Shown one piece after another: positions 15,385 to 22,377 of a stretch of 24,975 bases of DNA; position 1 is the first letter of the stretch, and each line of letters begins with the position of its first letter. The position numbers and the translations under genes were made by a program. The stretch is taken from NCBI GenBank assembly GCA_964345235.1, contig CAYFQE010000016.1, positions 1 to 24,975 of the forward strand, written 5' to 3'. The notes beneath the pieces are model-generated. The model ran no database searches and was not told where the DNA came from. It saw nothing but the letters and a program-made list of their open reading frames with translations. The DNA is from Scatomorpha sp964345235. Lineage in GTDB: Bacteria > Bacillota > Clostridia > Oscillospirales > Oscillospiraceae.

Positions 15385-16659
15385 ATGGAAAAGCTTTCAT
15401 CGCCTGTTTCTTCCTTTTTGGAAAGACACGGCATGCACCCCGCCTCTCAGGATATTAAAAAAAACGCAGAGCTGTTTCTGGGTGAGATGCAAAACGGCCT
15501 CAGCGGCAATGAGAGTTCTATTAGAATGCTCCCCGGCTTTCTCTCCTTGGATTTTGAGAGGAAGCTTGAGGGGCATTTTGCCGTTATCGATGCCGGGGGC
15601 ACAAATTTTAGAACTTGTATTGTAAGTTTTTTCGACTCAGGACCTCAAATCTCGGACTTTAAGATGAGTCCGATGCCCGGTAGTTCGGGAGAATTTGTAA
15701 GCTGGGATGAATTTATTTATAAAACCGCTCTCTCAATTTTGCCGCTATTAGAAAAGACTCGTAGAATAGCGTTTTGCTTTTCGTACCCGACTTTGATGTA
15801 TCCCGACGGTGACGGCAGTCTTGTGATGCTTACAAAGCAAATTAAAATAAGCGGATTTGAGGGCAGAAAGATACTCTCTGATTTAAAAGAAAAACTTGCG
15901 AAGCTGGGCGAACGGGATATTGAGATTACACTTTTAAACGATACACTTGCAGTCTTGCTCTCCGCCTTCGCCGAAATGTCACTTGAGAACCACTCTCAAA
16001 CTTTTGGACTTATTGCGGGAACCGGACTTAATACGGCGGCTTTTTTGGATAATTTCCTAATAAAAAAGATGCCCGAACTCGAGGAAGGAGAAACTCTTAT
16101 TAATCTTGAGTCCGGCGGATTTTCGAAACTTAAACAAGGCAGCTTTGACCTTGAGCTTGACAAAACAAGTCAGGACCCGGGAAAATACAGGTATGAAAAA
16201 ATGTGTTCGGGTGCTTACTTGGGCAGGCTTTCGGAAATCACGCTTATTGAAGCTTTTAGTGAGGGGGTTTTTACGCCGGAATTTGCCAAAGAGCTGGAAG
16301 CTTTAATGCCCATAGATTCTGTTTTGGCAGATGCCATCGCCACGGAAACTTCACCGCTTTTGAAGTCGAAAGACAGTAAAACAGCTTCTGAAATAGTCGG
16401 CGCTCTTATAGAAAGAGCCGCAAAACTTGTTTCGTCAAATCTTCTTGCCATTGCGCTTTTACAAGGCGGCGCATCAAAAGAATTTTGTGTTTCGGTTGAC
16501 GGCTCACTTTTTAGAAAATGTATCCCTTTCCGCTCTTCGCTTATTAATTACAGCAAGCAGAGCTTTAAAGACACGCTCTCAAGCGAAATCAGCTTTTTAA
16601 GCCCCGAAAACGGCACTGCAATCGGCACAGCCATATCAGCCGCTTTGCGGAAAATTTAA
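15385..16659 (+). CDS. Eukaryotic-type hexokinase-family sugar kinase
   Basis: A 424-aa member of the hexokinase family, not the shorter bacterial ROK or Glk glucokinases. In order: phosphate loop DAGGTNFRTCIVSF (69-82), sugar-binding CFSYPTLMYPDGDGSL and TKQIKISGFEG, catalytic Asp186 in LLNDT, IAGTGLNTAAF (210-220), Glu242 in NLESGGF, EKMCSGAYLGRL (271-282), VSVDGSLF and a C-terminal ENGTAIGTAISAAL adenosine-site segment. Expected reaction: ATP-dependent 6-phosphorylation of glucose or another hexose. I chose ATG 15385, one base after the SPFH stop. The longer frame from 15331 overlaps that gene. The link to the SPFH-NfeD pair is positional only. Confidence 0.88.
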   Translation: MEKLSSPVSSFLERHGMHPASQDIKKNAELFLGEMQNGLSGNESSIRMLPGFLSLDFERKLEGHFAVIDAGGTNFRTCIVSFFDSGPQISDFKMSPMPGSSGEFVSWDEFIYKTALSILPLLEKTRRIAFCFSYPTLMYPDGDGSLVMLTKQIKISGFEGRKILSDLKEKLAKLGERDIEITLLNDTLAVLLSAFAEMSLENHSQTFGLIAGTGLNTAAFLDNFLIKKMPELEEGETLINLESGGFSKLKQGSFDLELDKTSQDPGKYRYEKMCSGAYLGRLSEITLIEAFSEGVFTPEFAKELEALMPIDSVLADAIATETSPLLKSKDSKTASEIVGALIERAAKLVSSNLLAIALLQGGASKEFCVSVDGSLFRKCIPFRSSLINYSKQSFKDTLSSEISFLSPENGTAIGTAISAALRKI

Positions 16660-16679
16660 TAAATTTAGGAGGACAAACT

Positions 16680-17069
16680 GTGGAAATTAAAGTAGGAACT
16701 AAAGGATATAAAGAAACCCTTGTTAAAAAAGAAAATACTGCTGCCGCCTTGGGTTCGGGCGCTGTTGAGGTTTTTGCGACCCCTGCTATGATTGCGCTTA
16801 TGGAGACCGCCGCTTTGGACGCAATTGCTCCGTTTTTAGAAGAGGGTCAGACCAGCGTTGGAACAAACATAAGCACCTCTCACCTTGCAGCCAGTCCGCT
16901 AGGTATGAAGGTTTGGGCAACGGCAGAGGTTATTGAGGTTGACAGACGCCGAGTCGTTTTTTCTGTGAAAGCCTTTGATGAGAAAGAGATGATAGGCGAA
17001 GGCACACACGAGCGCTTTATTATTCAAGAAGAAAAGTTTTTGAGTAAAGCGCAGGCAAAAATGAAGTAA
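16680..17069 (+). CDS. FlK-like hotdog-fold thioesterase
   Basis: A 129-aa single hotdog-domain protein similar to the fluoroacetyl-CoA thioesterase (FlK) family. Thr34 and Glu42 in FATPAMIALMETAA and His68 in STSHLAASP have the same spacing (8 and 26 residues) as the Thr42-Glu50-His76 triad of FlK. VEVDRRRVVFSVKAFDEKEMIGEGTHERFI-type C-terminal strands follow (VDRRRVVFSVKAFD; IGEGTHERFI). True fluoroacetate resistance is unlikely to be its normal job, and the substrate is unknown. The start is GTG behind AGGAGG, 20 bp after the hexokinase stop. Confidence 0.85.
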   Translation: MEIKVGTKGYKETLVKKENTAAALGSGAVEVFATPAMIALMETAALDAIAPFLEEGQTSVGTNISTSHLAASPLGMKVWATAEVIEVDRRRVVFSVKAFDEKEMIGEGTHERFIIQEEKFLSKAQAKMK

Positions 17070-17076
17070 TTTGAGC

Positions 17077-17105
17077 TTGACAAGCGGTTGCCTATGAGTT
17101 AGAAT
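17077..17105 (+). promoter_or_regulatory. Promoter of tRNA-Val(GAC)
   Basis: TTGACA (17077-17082), 17 bp, TAGAAT (17100-17105), ending 16 bp before the tRNA. Confidence 0.82.
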
Positions 17106-17121
17106 ATCATTCGTTCTGTTA

Positions 17122-17198
17122 GGACGATTAGCTCAGCTGGTACGAGCATCCGCTTGACGTGCGGAGGGTCACAGGTTCAAGTCCTGTATCGTCCACCA
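17122..17198 (+). tRNA. tRNA-Val (anticodon GAC)
   Basis: GGACGAT acceptor pairs with ATCGTCC, the D-arm is GCTCAGCTGGTACGAGC, the anticodon stem TCCGC/GCGGA encloses loop TTGACGT (GAC, G at position 37), and the T-arm is ACAGGTTCAAGTCCTGT. A-CCA is encoded. Single-gene unit with its own promoter and terminator. Confidence 0.95.
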
Positions 17199-17203
17199 AG
17201 GTA

Positions 17204-17232
17204 AAACCCGACAAGTTTAGCTTGTCGGGTTT
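17204..17232 (+). terminator. Terminator of tRNA-Val(GAC)
   Basis: AAACCCGACAAG (17204-17215), loop TTTAG, CTTGTCGGGTTT (17221-17232), then TT. A perfect 12-bp stem starting 6 bp after the tRNA CCA. Confidence 0.9.
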
Positions 17233-17241
17233 TTAGTTAAG

Positions 17242-17293
17242 TGTGCCTGCGGCACAGATGAGTTCACCTTTGGTGAGTGAAGCGCCTGCGGGC
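17242..17293. repeat. Cluster of three short hairpins between two terminators
   Basis: Three small inverted repeats lie in a row: TGTGCC-TGC... closing with GGCACA (17242-17256), TCACC-TTT-GGTGA (17264-17276) and a weaker GCGCC-TGC-GGGC (17282-17293). All share a CC-TNN-GG core. No reading frame is apparent. It may be a dispersed intergenic repeat of this genome; this cannot be tested within the window. Confidence 0.45.
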
Positions 17294-17345
17294 TTTGGTG
17301 GCTTGCAACATACCAAAACTTTAAAATGTGAATATAAAAAGATTT

Positions 17346-17367
17346 GAGCCGAGGCTTACCTCGGCTC
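17346..17367 (-). terminator. Terminator of the csoR-like gene
   Basis: GAGCCGAGG (17346-17354), loop CTTA, CCTCGGCTC (17359-17367). On the reverse strand it is followed by AAATCTTTTTATA. It lies about 22 bp beyond the gene's stop. Confidence 0.82.
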
Positions 17368-17388
17368 TTGCGCTTATTTATAATGATT

Positions 17389-17829
17389 TTAGTTCATAAA
17401 TCTATCGATTGCGGTTGAAAGCATATCGACCGCTTCTTCGTCTCCCTCTCTCATTGCTTCTATTATGCAATGCTCAATATGATCCTTTAGAATTATCTTT
17501 CCGGTGTTGTTTATTGCGGAGCGAACAGCCGCCAACTGTACAAGTACCTCGGAGCAATCTCTCCCCGATTCGACCATGCGTTTTACCGCAGAAAGATGGC
17601 CTATTGCCTTCGACAGTCTGTTTATGACCGCCTTCGTCTGTGTGTGGCTGTGGCTGTGGGAATGACCGTGGCTATGATCGTGGGAATGCGAAATTCCATA
17701 CTCATGCTCAAGCTCGTGCAAAAGCTCTTCTTCGCTCATATCTGCAGCGCGCTCAAGCTCATCATGAGTATGATTGAGCTCCAATATATCCCTGTTTTTT
17801 TCTGTTCTGTTCTCGCAACTGTCGCTCAT
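17389..17829 (-). CDS. csoR: CsoR/RcnR-family metal-sensing repressor with histidine-rich insert
   Basis: 146 aa. The C-terminal part (about 64-146) is the all-helical CsoR/DUF156 fold. Cys92, His117 and Cys121 have the exact 25- and 4-residue spacing of the Cu(I) ligands Cys36-His61-Cys65 of CsoR. An unusual 63-residue N-terminal extension is acidic and ends with eight histidines at every second residue (48-62, HSHDHSHGHSHSHSH). This is a likely metal store or extra sensing element for Ni, Zn or Cu. No metal exporter is next to it, so its targets are elsewhere or it regulates itself. The start follows AAGGAGCG. The symbol is by family; the metal is inferred. Confidence 0.85.
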   Translation of the reverse strand: MSDSCENRTEKNRDILELNHTHDELERAADMSEEELLHELEHEYGISHSHDHSHGHSHSHSHTQTKAVINRLSKAIGHLSAVKRMVESGRDCSEVLVQLAAVRSAINNTGKIILKDHIEHCIIEAMREGDEEAVDMLSTAIDRFMN

Positions 17830-17855
17830 CTCAATCGCTCCTTTTATCTTGTGAA

Positions 17856-17884
17856 ATCTTATTACAGCTCCATGCTTTTGTCAA
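17856..17884 (-). promoter_or_regulatory. Promoter of the csoR-like gene
   Basis: On the reverse strand TTGACA (17884-17879), 17 bp, TAAGAT (17861-17856), followed by AAAGGAG and the ATG. Divergent from the carboxypeptidase promoter 25 bp away. I see no G-tract CsoR operator. Confidence 0.75.
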
Positions 17885-17908
17885 GTTAAATACCATGTGA
17901 TTGAGGGT

Positions 17909-17937
17909 TTGAAAGAATACATTTAAAGTGCTATAAT
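17909..17937 (+). promoter_or_regulatory. Promoter of the carboxypeptidase gene
   Basis: TTGAAA (17909-17914), 17 bp, TATAAT (17932-17937), 40 bp before the ATG. Confidence 0.82.
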
Positions 17938-17977
17938 ATATAACCTGATAAGCATTTTAAGCAAGAAAGGTGGCGGT

Positions 17978-18781
17978 ATGATGAGAAGCAAAGTTAGCAT
18001 ACTTACAATAATTTTTACCGTTGCGCTTATATTCTTATTTCTTCTCATTGCGTCACGGACAGGAGAAAAGCCGCTTGACACTTCCATAGACGGCTACAGC
18101 TCCGGTAGAAAGTCAAGCGATTCCGAAGATAGCGATGAGGTAAACTATTACCTAAACCCCACTACTCCTCCCAGCGTTTATAAACCCGATATTGACATAC
18201 GCTCTTGGGAATTTATACTTGCAAACAGCGACAACAACATCGGAACATACACTCCTGTTTGCGTTCAAATAGAGGGCTTCCCCCAATATTTCGATGAGAG
18301 AGCTGTTGGTAAACTGGAAGAGTTTTTACAAGCGGCCAGAGATGCAGGATTTACACCCTTTATAAACTCCTCGTTCAGACCGTATTCCTCGCAAAAATAC
18401 CTGTTCAACGGCAAGGCAAGCCAAATAGCCTGGGGCGGAGAATACACTTATGAGCAGGCTGTGGAGCTCGCAAAGAAAATCGTCGCCTATCCCGGCACAA
18501 GCGAACATCAGACAGGGCTTGCTGTGGATATTACCGATAGATACTACAGAAATCTTAAACACGGCCTTGTTAATCAGGAACTTTTGGACTGGCTTACCGA
18601 CAACTGCTCAAACTACGGTTTTATTGCAAGGTATCCCACACACAAGCAGGCTATAACGGGCTTGGACGAGCCGTGGCACTTCCGCTATGTAGGCAGGGAA
18701 GCTGCTGAGTATATTATGGAAAACAATCTTTGTTTCGAGCAATTTATAGAGCTGTATAGGGACAAAAGACCGGTAAAGTAA
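17978..18781 (+). CDS. Membrane-anchored D-alanyl-D-alanine (or L,D) carboxypeptidase, VanY/LdcB (M15B) family
   Basis: 267 aa. An N-terminal membrane anchor (about 8-25) is followed by a Ser/Asp-rich linker and an extracytoplasmic M15B peptidase domain. SSFRPYSSQ (131-139) is the substrate-binding arginine loop. Zinc ligands are His177 and Asp184 in SEHQTGLAVD and His234 in EPWHF, with Glu231 as the catalytic base. It trims stem peptides of peptidoglycan. No vancomycin-resistance genes are nearby, so a housekeeping wall-remodelling role is more likely than resistance. Two ATGs (17978, 17981) are possible behind AAGAAAGG, and I kept the first. Confidence 0.92.
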   Translation: MMRSKVSILTIIFTVALIFLFLLIASRTGEKPLDTSIDGYSSGRKSSDSEDSDEVNYYLNPTTPPSVYKPDIDIRSWEFILANSDNNIGTYTPVCVQIEGFPQYFDERAVGKLEEFLQAARDAGFTPFINSSFRPYSSQKYLFNGKASQIAWGGEYTYEQAVELAKKIVAYPGTSEHQTGLAVDITDRYYRNLKHGLVNQELLDWLTDNCSNYGFIARYPTHKQAITGLDEPWHFRYVGREAAEYIMENNLCFEQFIELYRDKRPVK

Positions 18782-18791
18782 GAAGAATAGT

Positions 18792-18831
18792 AAAAGCCCG
18801 ACTCTTCTCTTGTGGATGGAGTCGAGCTTTT
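18792..18831 (+). terminator. Terminator of the carboxypeptidase gene
   Basis: AAAAGCCCGACTC (18792-18804) pairs with GAGTCGAGCTTTT (18819-18831) with one C-A mismatch, followed by TTT. It may serve both strands, since the convergent membrane gene ends at 18846. Confidence 0.8.
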
Positions 18832-18845
18832 TTTATATGTTAAAT

Positions 18846-19466
18846 TTAATTATCTCTGCTATCAGGGTATTCTGCGTAGTATGTGCTATCTGTACGAGTT
18901 GGCATAGTATCGGGATTTTGCCCATAGATATCGTTATCGATATTTGACATTTGCTGTCGACCGGCAGTTTCCCTTTCGTAGGTCTCTTGAGCCTTACGAG
19001 TTTTTGCGCTGTTTACAATGACACCGTAGCATCCGATTGCAGCAAAAACCAATCCCATAAGCGTATTTTTGACAAGAATACCCAGGTTTTCAGATTCACC
19101 CATCAGCGCAAAGAAATACCCCAACGAGTTTTTTACGCCGTATGCACGGTGTACAACGGCTTTGCCATACGCAGCCACATCTTCTTTGTACAAGTCATAT
19201 GCCTGCCAGTAGACAGTGCCCAAGTTGCCCGCCAAGACCGCAATAAGCACACAAATAATAAGAACCAAAACCTTGGGCGCGCCTTGACGGCCTCCGAATG
19301 CATCATATAGTTTGGCTGAAAGCACAGCGGTAAGTAGGCCGACTGCAGAAGATATGTAATTCAGTCTTCAAACCAAAATCCATGCCCCTGTGCCAACAAC
19401 GGCTCCTATAAAAGCGCCGATAAACCCCGAAAATACACTGCTTTTCTTGTCATTAATATTCTGCAT
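18846..19466 (-). pseudogene. Multi-pass membrane protein gene interrupted by an in-frame TGA
   Basis: From ATG 19466, behind a near-perfect GGGAGG (19479-19474), the frame encodes MQNINDKKSSVFSG and the glycine-zipper helix FIGAFIGAVVGTGAWILV. It then hits TGA at 19370-19368 (codon 33) and stays open in the same frame for another 173 codons: LNYISSAVGLLTAVLSAKLYDAFGG, shown here as LNYISSAVGLLTAVL, then further membrane segments (VLVLIICVLIAVLAG; ILVKNTLMGLVFAAIGCYGV) and a polar tail. It resembles a Firmicutes membrane-protein family of unknown function. Elsewhere in the window TGA is a normal stop (purF, purD, purL). A restart at GTG 19325 is possible. Could also be a sequencing error. Confidence 0.75.
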
Positions 19467-19497
19467 ATGTTTACCTCCCACAATTCGTATGACTTTA

Positions 19498-19526
19498 TTT
19501 ATATTATGCGATTAGTCTGTTGTCAA
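19498..19526 (-). promoter_or_regulatory. Promoter of the interrupted membrane-protein gene
   Basis: On the reverse strand TTGACA (19526-19521), 17 bp, TATAAA (19503-19498), 31 bp before the ATG at 19466. An intact strong promoter argues that the gene broke recently. Confidence 0.78.
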
Positions 19527-19624
19527 TGCATTTTGATTCGATTTTACAAGAAATAGTTATATATTTGACAAAGTCGGAGTCTCGAGTTTAATTAAATGGT
19601 GAGCCCCTTTATCAACAACTTGAC

Positions 19625-19670
19625 AAAAGCCAAAATCCGAACTCAAAATTGAGTTCGGATTTTGGCTTTT
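19625..19670 (-). terminator. Terminator of tRNA-Val(CAC)
   Basis: A perfect 20-bp stem: AAAAGCCAAAATCCGAACTC (19625-19644), loop AAAATT, and its complement at 19651-19670, one base beyond the tRNA CCA. The arm ends in a run of four U on the reverse strand. Confidence 0.88.
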
Positions 19671-19671
19671 C

Positions 19672-19748
19672 TGGTGGAGACTAATGGGCTCGAACCATCG
19701 ACCTCATGCGTGTGAAGCATGCGCTCTAACCAGCTGAGCTAAGCCTCC
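19672..19748 (-). tRNA. tRNA-Val (anticodon CAC)
   Basis: Reverse strand GGAGGCTTAGCTCAGCTGG from 19748, anticodon stem CATGC/GCATG with loop TTCACAC (CAC), T-arm GATGGTTCGAGCCCATT, and acceptor 3' side AGTCTCC-A-CCA with encoded CCA. The third valine tRNA in the window. Confidence 0.94.
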
Positions 19749-19761
19749 GAGGACGATAGGT

Positions 19762-19790
19762 ATTCTAGCACGGTAAAACTAATTTGTCCA
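19762..19790 (-). promoter_or_regulatory. Promoter of tRNA-Val(CAC)
   Basis: On the reverse strand TGGACA (19790-19785), 17 bp, TAGAAT (19767-19762), 13 bp before the tRNA. Confidence 0.75.
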
Positions 19791-19835
19791 GTACGGTATA
19801 GTTAAAAAGCTTTAGCTTGAATAAAATGTTTGTCC

Positions 19836-21110
19836 CTATTTTCTTACAACCGCAGCTCCGCATTCACTGCAGAAAGAGCTGTTTTCACGAAGCTTGCTAC
19901 CGCAGTTTGTGCAAAATGTGGGTGCAGACTTTTCTTCTACTGCATTTAATACTTCAGGCTGTCTTTCTTCTACAAAGTTATAGCTTTCAATCCGTTTTTC
20001 TTCATATTTAGGACTCTCATATACCGGACTTACTGCTGAAAAGTCTTTTCTTTGGTAAGCGGGCGGCTCCGGCACATCGGGGACATAAGTTCCTGCAGCG
20101 CTCATTTGTGCGCTATTAACTTTACCCAGCGTTAATAAAACAAAGTTTAACACGCTCCAAAGCACAACTGTTGAGCTTACAATAAGTTTGGCAGACGGTG
20201 TGCGTGCCGCAACGGCATATGATGCAATAAAGGCGAATATACCATAGAAGACGGTAATACGTACCGCAGTTTTCTTTTCAGCCGCACTTTTTTTGATTAT
20301 AAATCTATATATTGCTATAGGCAGTACGGCAATAATAAATGCAACAAAAATTCCGAGGGCCGTGCTTGCGAACCCCTGCTCCTCCATTTTCTGCGGAGGG
20401 CTTGAAATTCTGGGCATTAAGCTTTCTTCGATTTTCTTTTCCTCAAAAGGATTTGAAACAGAGGGTGTAAACTCCTTTTGCGGTTCAGCTTCTTGCACAT
20501 TTCCGGAAGCTGTACCCGTAAAGCTCAAGCTGTCTGCAAAGGCTTTGAGACTGCTCTCTTGTTCGGCGCTTAAATAATCCAGGTATGAGGTCAGCCTTAT
20601 ATTTAATTGAACTCCATGACAATAGGCACTGTACATCTGCTTATAGCTTGTCTCGCCTTCGTCATCAATACTGAAAGTTGTTTTAATGAATACTATTTCC
20701 GACTCCCTATATATCTCTGCAGATGTTACTTCACATCCGACATTAACTAATTCCGAAACCAAAGAGGCCTTCAACGCATTTATCACCTCTTCGCTCATGG
20801 TGTTTAGATCGAGGATGGTTGATGCTGTTCTTGTTATGAGTATTTCGTCATTTAAGTCTTCCTGAAATGCCAGAAAAAACACATCGTTATCCTCTATAAA
20901 TTGGATAAGTAAGTCTCTGTCAGCTCCATAATAATCTAAAAACTCGTCATTTCCTTCGAGCTTTCTTGAGAATCCCTCGTAATCAGAGGGTATTGTCACA
21001 CTAAATCCAAGTTCTTCAATCCAAAAAGTTCCTCCACCGGCATAAGCAGGAAGTACCAGCAAAACAATCATTGAAATAGCAGCCATAAGCAAGGATAGCT
21101 TTCTTTTCAA
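19836..21110 (-). CDS. Exported/membrane protein with C-terminal zinc ribbon, function unknown
   Basis: 424 aa. Signal peptide 1-24 (LLMAAISMIVLLVLPAYA) is followed by an extracytoplasmic domain (about 25-200) starting FWIEELGFSVTIPSDYEGF, similar in style to surface proteins that test a SVTIP... fold. A linker follows, then three hydrophobic segments (about 249-268, 285-303, 308-328), a proline-rich region, and a zinc ribbon with Cys400, Cys403, Cys414 and Cys417 (FCTNCG...FCSECG). The membrane part contains LPIAIYRFIIKKSAAEKK, which resembles the neighbouring small protein. The start is TTG 21110, 7 bp after GGAGGG, because the nearby ATG stops after two codons. No function is recognised. 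Confidence 0.82.
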   Translation of the reverse strand: MKRKLSLLMAAISMIVLLVLPAYAGGGTFWIEELGFSVTIPSDYEGFSRKLEGNDEFLDYYGADRDLLIQFIEDNDVFFLAFQEDLNDEILITRTASTILDLNTMSEEVINALKASLVSELVNVGCEVTSAEIYRESEIVFIKTTFSIDDEGETSYKQMYSAYCHGVQLNIRLTSYLDYLSAEQESSLKAFADSLSFTGTASGNVQEAEPQKEFTPSVSNPFEEKKIEESLMPRISSPPQKMEEQGFASTALGIFVAFIIAVLPIAIYRFIIKKSAAEKKTAVRITVFYGIFAFIASYAVAARTPSAKLIVSSTVVLWSVLNFVLLTLGKVNSAQMSAAGTYVPDVPEPPAYQRKDFSAVSPVYESPKYEEKRIESYNFVEERQPEVLNAVEEKSAPTFCTNCGSKLRENSSFCSECGAAVVRK

Positions 21111-21143
21111 AACATAACCCTCCGTATTTATTTTAGTTTAAAT

Positions 21144-21509
21144 TTAAGACTTTTGATTTTCTTTACTCTCGTCACCGCAAGCATCGGAAACCACATAGTT
21201 TAAGTCCTCGTAGACAATCTCGAAGTTTTGCGCTTCGTCTACCTTTACGGTGGTATCCGGCTTAAGTTTACCGCCGATTAGAACTTTATAGTTTACATAA
21301 CTTATCATAATTATCCCTAACCAGATTATTCCCATATGTATGGGTGAACGAAAAAGTAGGGAAAGTGCGGTTAATAATATGAGCGCATACAGCTTTATTA
21401 TGCTTTTTGCCCTCTTTGCTTCTACGGGCGCTTTTCTGACGATGTGGCGATAGATGACAAGCGGCAGAAAATATATTGCTGATAACAGGAATATTATAAC
21501 ATAAATCAT
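21144..21509 (-). CDS. Small three-helix membrane protein, function unknown
   Basis: 121 aa with membrane segments at about 1-19, 40-54 and 58-75 and a polar acidic C-terminal tail of about 45 residues. It contains LPLVIYRHIVRKAPVEAKRA, close in pattern to LPIAIYRFIIKKSAAEKKTA of the next gene, followed in both by hydrophobic helices. The two genes are 33 bp apart and probably co-transcribed. The ribosome site AAAGGA is about 14 nt before the ATG, farther than usual. No named family is recognised. Confidence 0.75.
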   Translation of the reverse strand: MIYVIIFLLSAIYFLPLVIYRHIVRKAPVEAKRAKSIIKLYALILLTALSLLFRSPIHMGIIWLGIIMISYVNYKVLIGGKLKPDTTVKVDEAQNFEIVYEDLNYVVSDACGDESKENQKS

Positions 21510-21562
21510 TTGTTTCGTTTTAGTCCTTTCTGCTCTCGGAGAAAACGAAATTATTTTAATTT

Positions 21563-21591
21563 ATTTTATAAGAAATAGGCGAAATCGTCAA
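21563..21591 (-). promoter_or_regulatory. Promoter of the two membrane-protein genes
   Basis: On the reverse strand TTGACG (21591-21586), 17 bp, TAAAAT (21568-21563), about 54 bp before the small membrane-protein gene. Confidence 0.6.
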
Positions 21592-21678
21592 CGGGAGAGA
21601 GCATTTTCAATTCGCTTCTGTTTGAATTAATCTGTAATACCCCCGATAAAAGCTTTGTTGAGTTTTTTCATGTAAAAA

Positions 21679-21707
21679 CCCCCTAAATCCGAACACGGGT
21701 TAGGGGG
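21679..21707 (-). terminator. Terminator of the truncated isomerase gene
   Basis: CCCCCTAA (21679-21686) pairs with TTAGGGGG (21700-21707), extended by CCG/CGG inside. The reverse strand continues with TTTTTAC. Confidence 0.82.
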
Positions 21708-21747
21708 CAGTACATATATTAAGCCTAATTAAAGAAAATCTCCTGCA

Positions 21748-22377
21748 TTAACATATAATGCCAAAGGTTTCAGTTATCATTCTATAACAGCATTCTAATT
21801 CCCCCAAGTCCGTTCCTGGCTCGAACTCTAACACCAGTTCCGGTTTGAGCCCCTGATTATACAATTCTTTAATAGCTTCTAAAATAGGGGGCCATTCTAT
21901 TTTCCCTTGGCCGATGGCCAAATGTTCGTCTCTCAGTCCGTGATTGTCGTGTAAATGAAGACCCAAAAGGCGATTCTTTGTTTTACGAATTAAAGCCGGA
22001 ATATCCCAGCCGTTTAAAAAAGCATGCCCTGTATCGATAAGATAATAGGTGTTGTCCGGTAAATCTTCTAAGAAATCGGCAAATTCTTCTTCAGTGTATA
22101 TTGATTGGCCATGATATCCGACATTTTCCATAGCCAAGTTTACCCCGCGTTTTTTAGCGTAAGAGGCAAGTCCGGCCATCTGCTCATATGCTCTGTCACA
22201 AGCCTCTTTTTTCTCGAAAGCCGAGGAACCTAAAAAGCCAGGGTGAATTACTACATAGGAGGCGCCGATTTTTTCGGATAAATCTATAGCCTCTTTATGA
22301 AGCTCATAGGCAGCTTTTCTCAAAACCTCTCTTTGAGCCGTCAAATTGCCGTCCCAAGCGGAGGGGTGGACACTGTA
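21748..22377 (-). pseudogene. 5'-truncated sugar-phosphate isomerase/epimerase (xylose-isomerase-like TIM barrel)
   Basis: The frame reads YSVHPSAWDGNLTAQREV from 22377, then GASYVVIHPGFLG, NLAMENVGYHG, YYLIDTGHAFLNGWDI, GLHLHDNHGLRDEHLAIGQG and ELVLEFEPG. These are the metal-ligand strands (His, Glu, Asp/His, His, Glu) of the AP-endonuclease-2/xylose-isomerase-like superfamily. About the first 50-60 residues (first one or two beta-alpha units) are missing. Upstream the frame meets a stop at 22389-22387, where the recombinase fragment begins on the other strand. TTG 22344 could be a start on paper, but it sits in the middle of conserved sequence. Confidence 0.83.

Noticed and set aside
17978..18781. 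VanY as part of a vancomycin-resistance cluster
   Set aside because: No vanRS, vanH/A/X or similar genes are present; a housekeeping carboxypeptidase fits better.
19368..19370. Selenocysteine or reassigned TGA in the membrane gene
   Set aside because: Other genes here end in TGA, the site is within a membrane helix, and no SECIS-like hairpin was evident just after it.
19565..19593. Plus-strand TTGACA with a weak -10 near 19588
   Set aside because: No gene follows on the plus strand and the -10 match (TTAATT) is poor.
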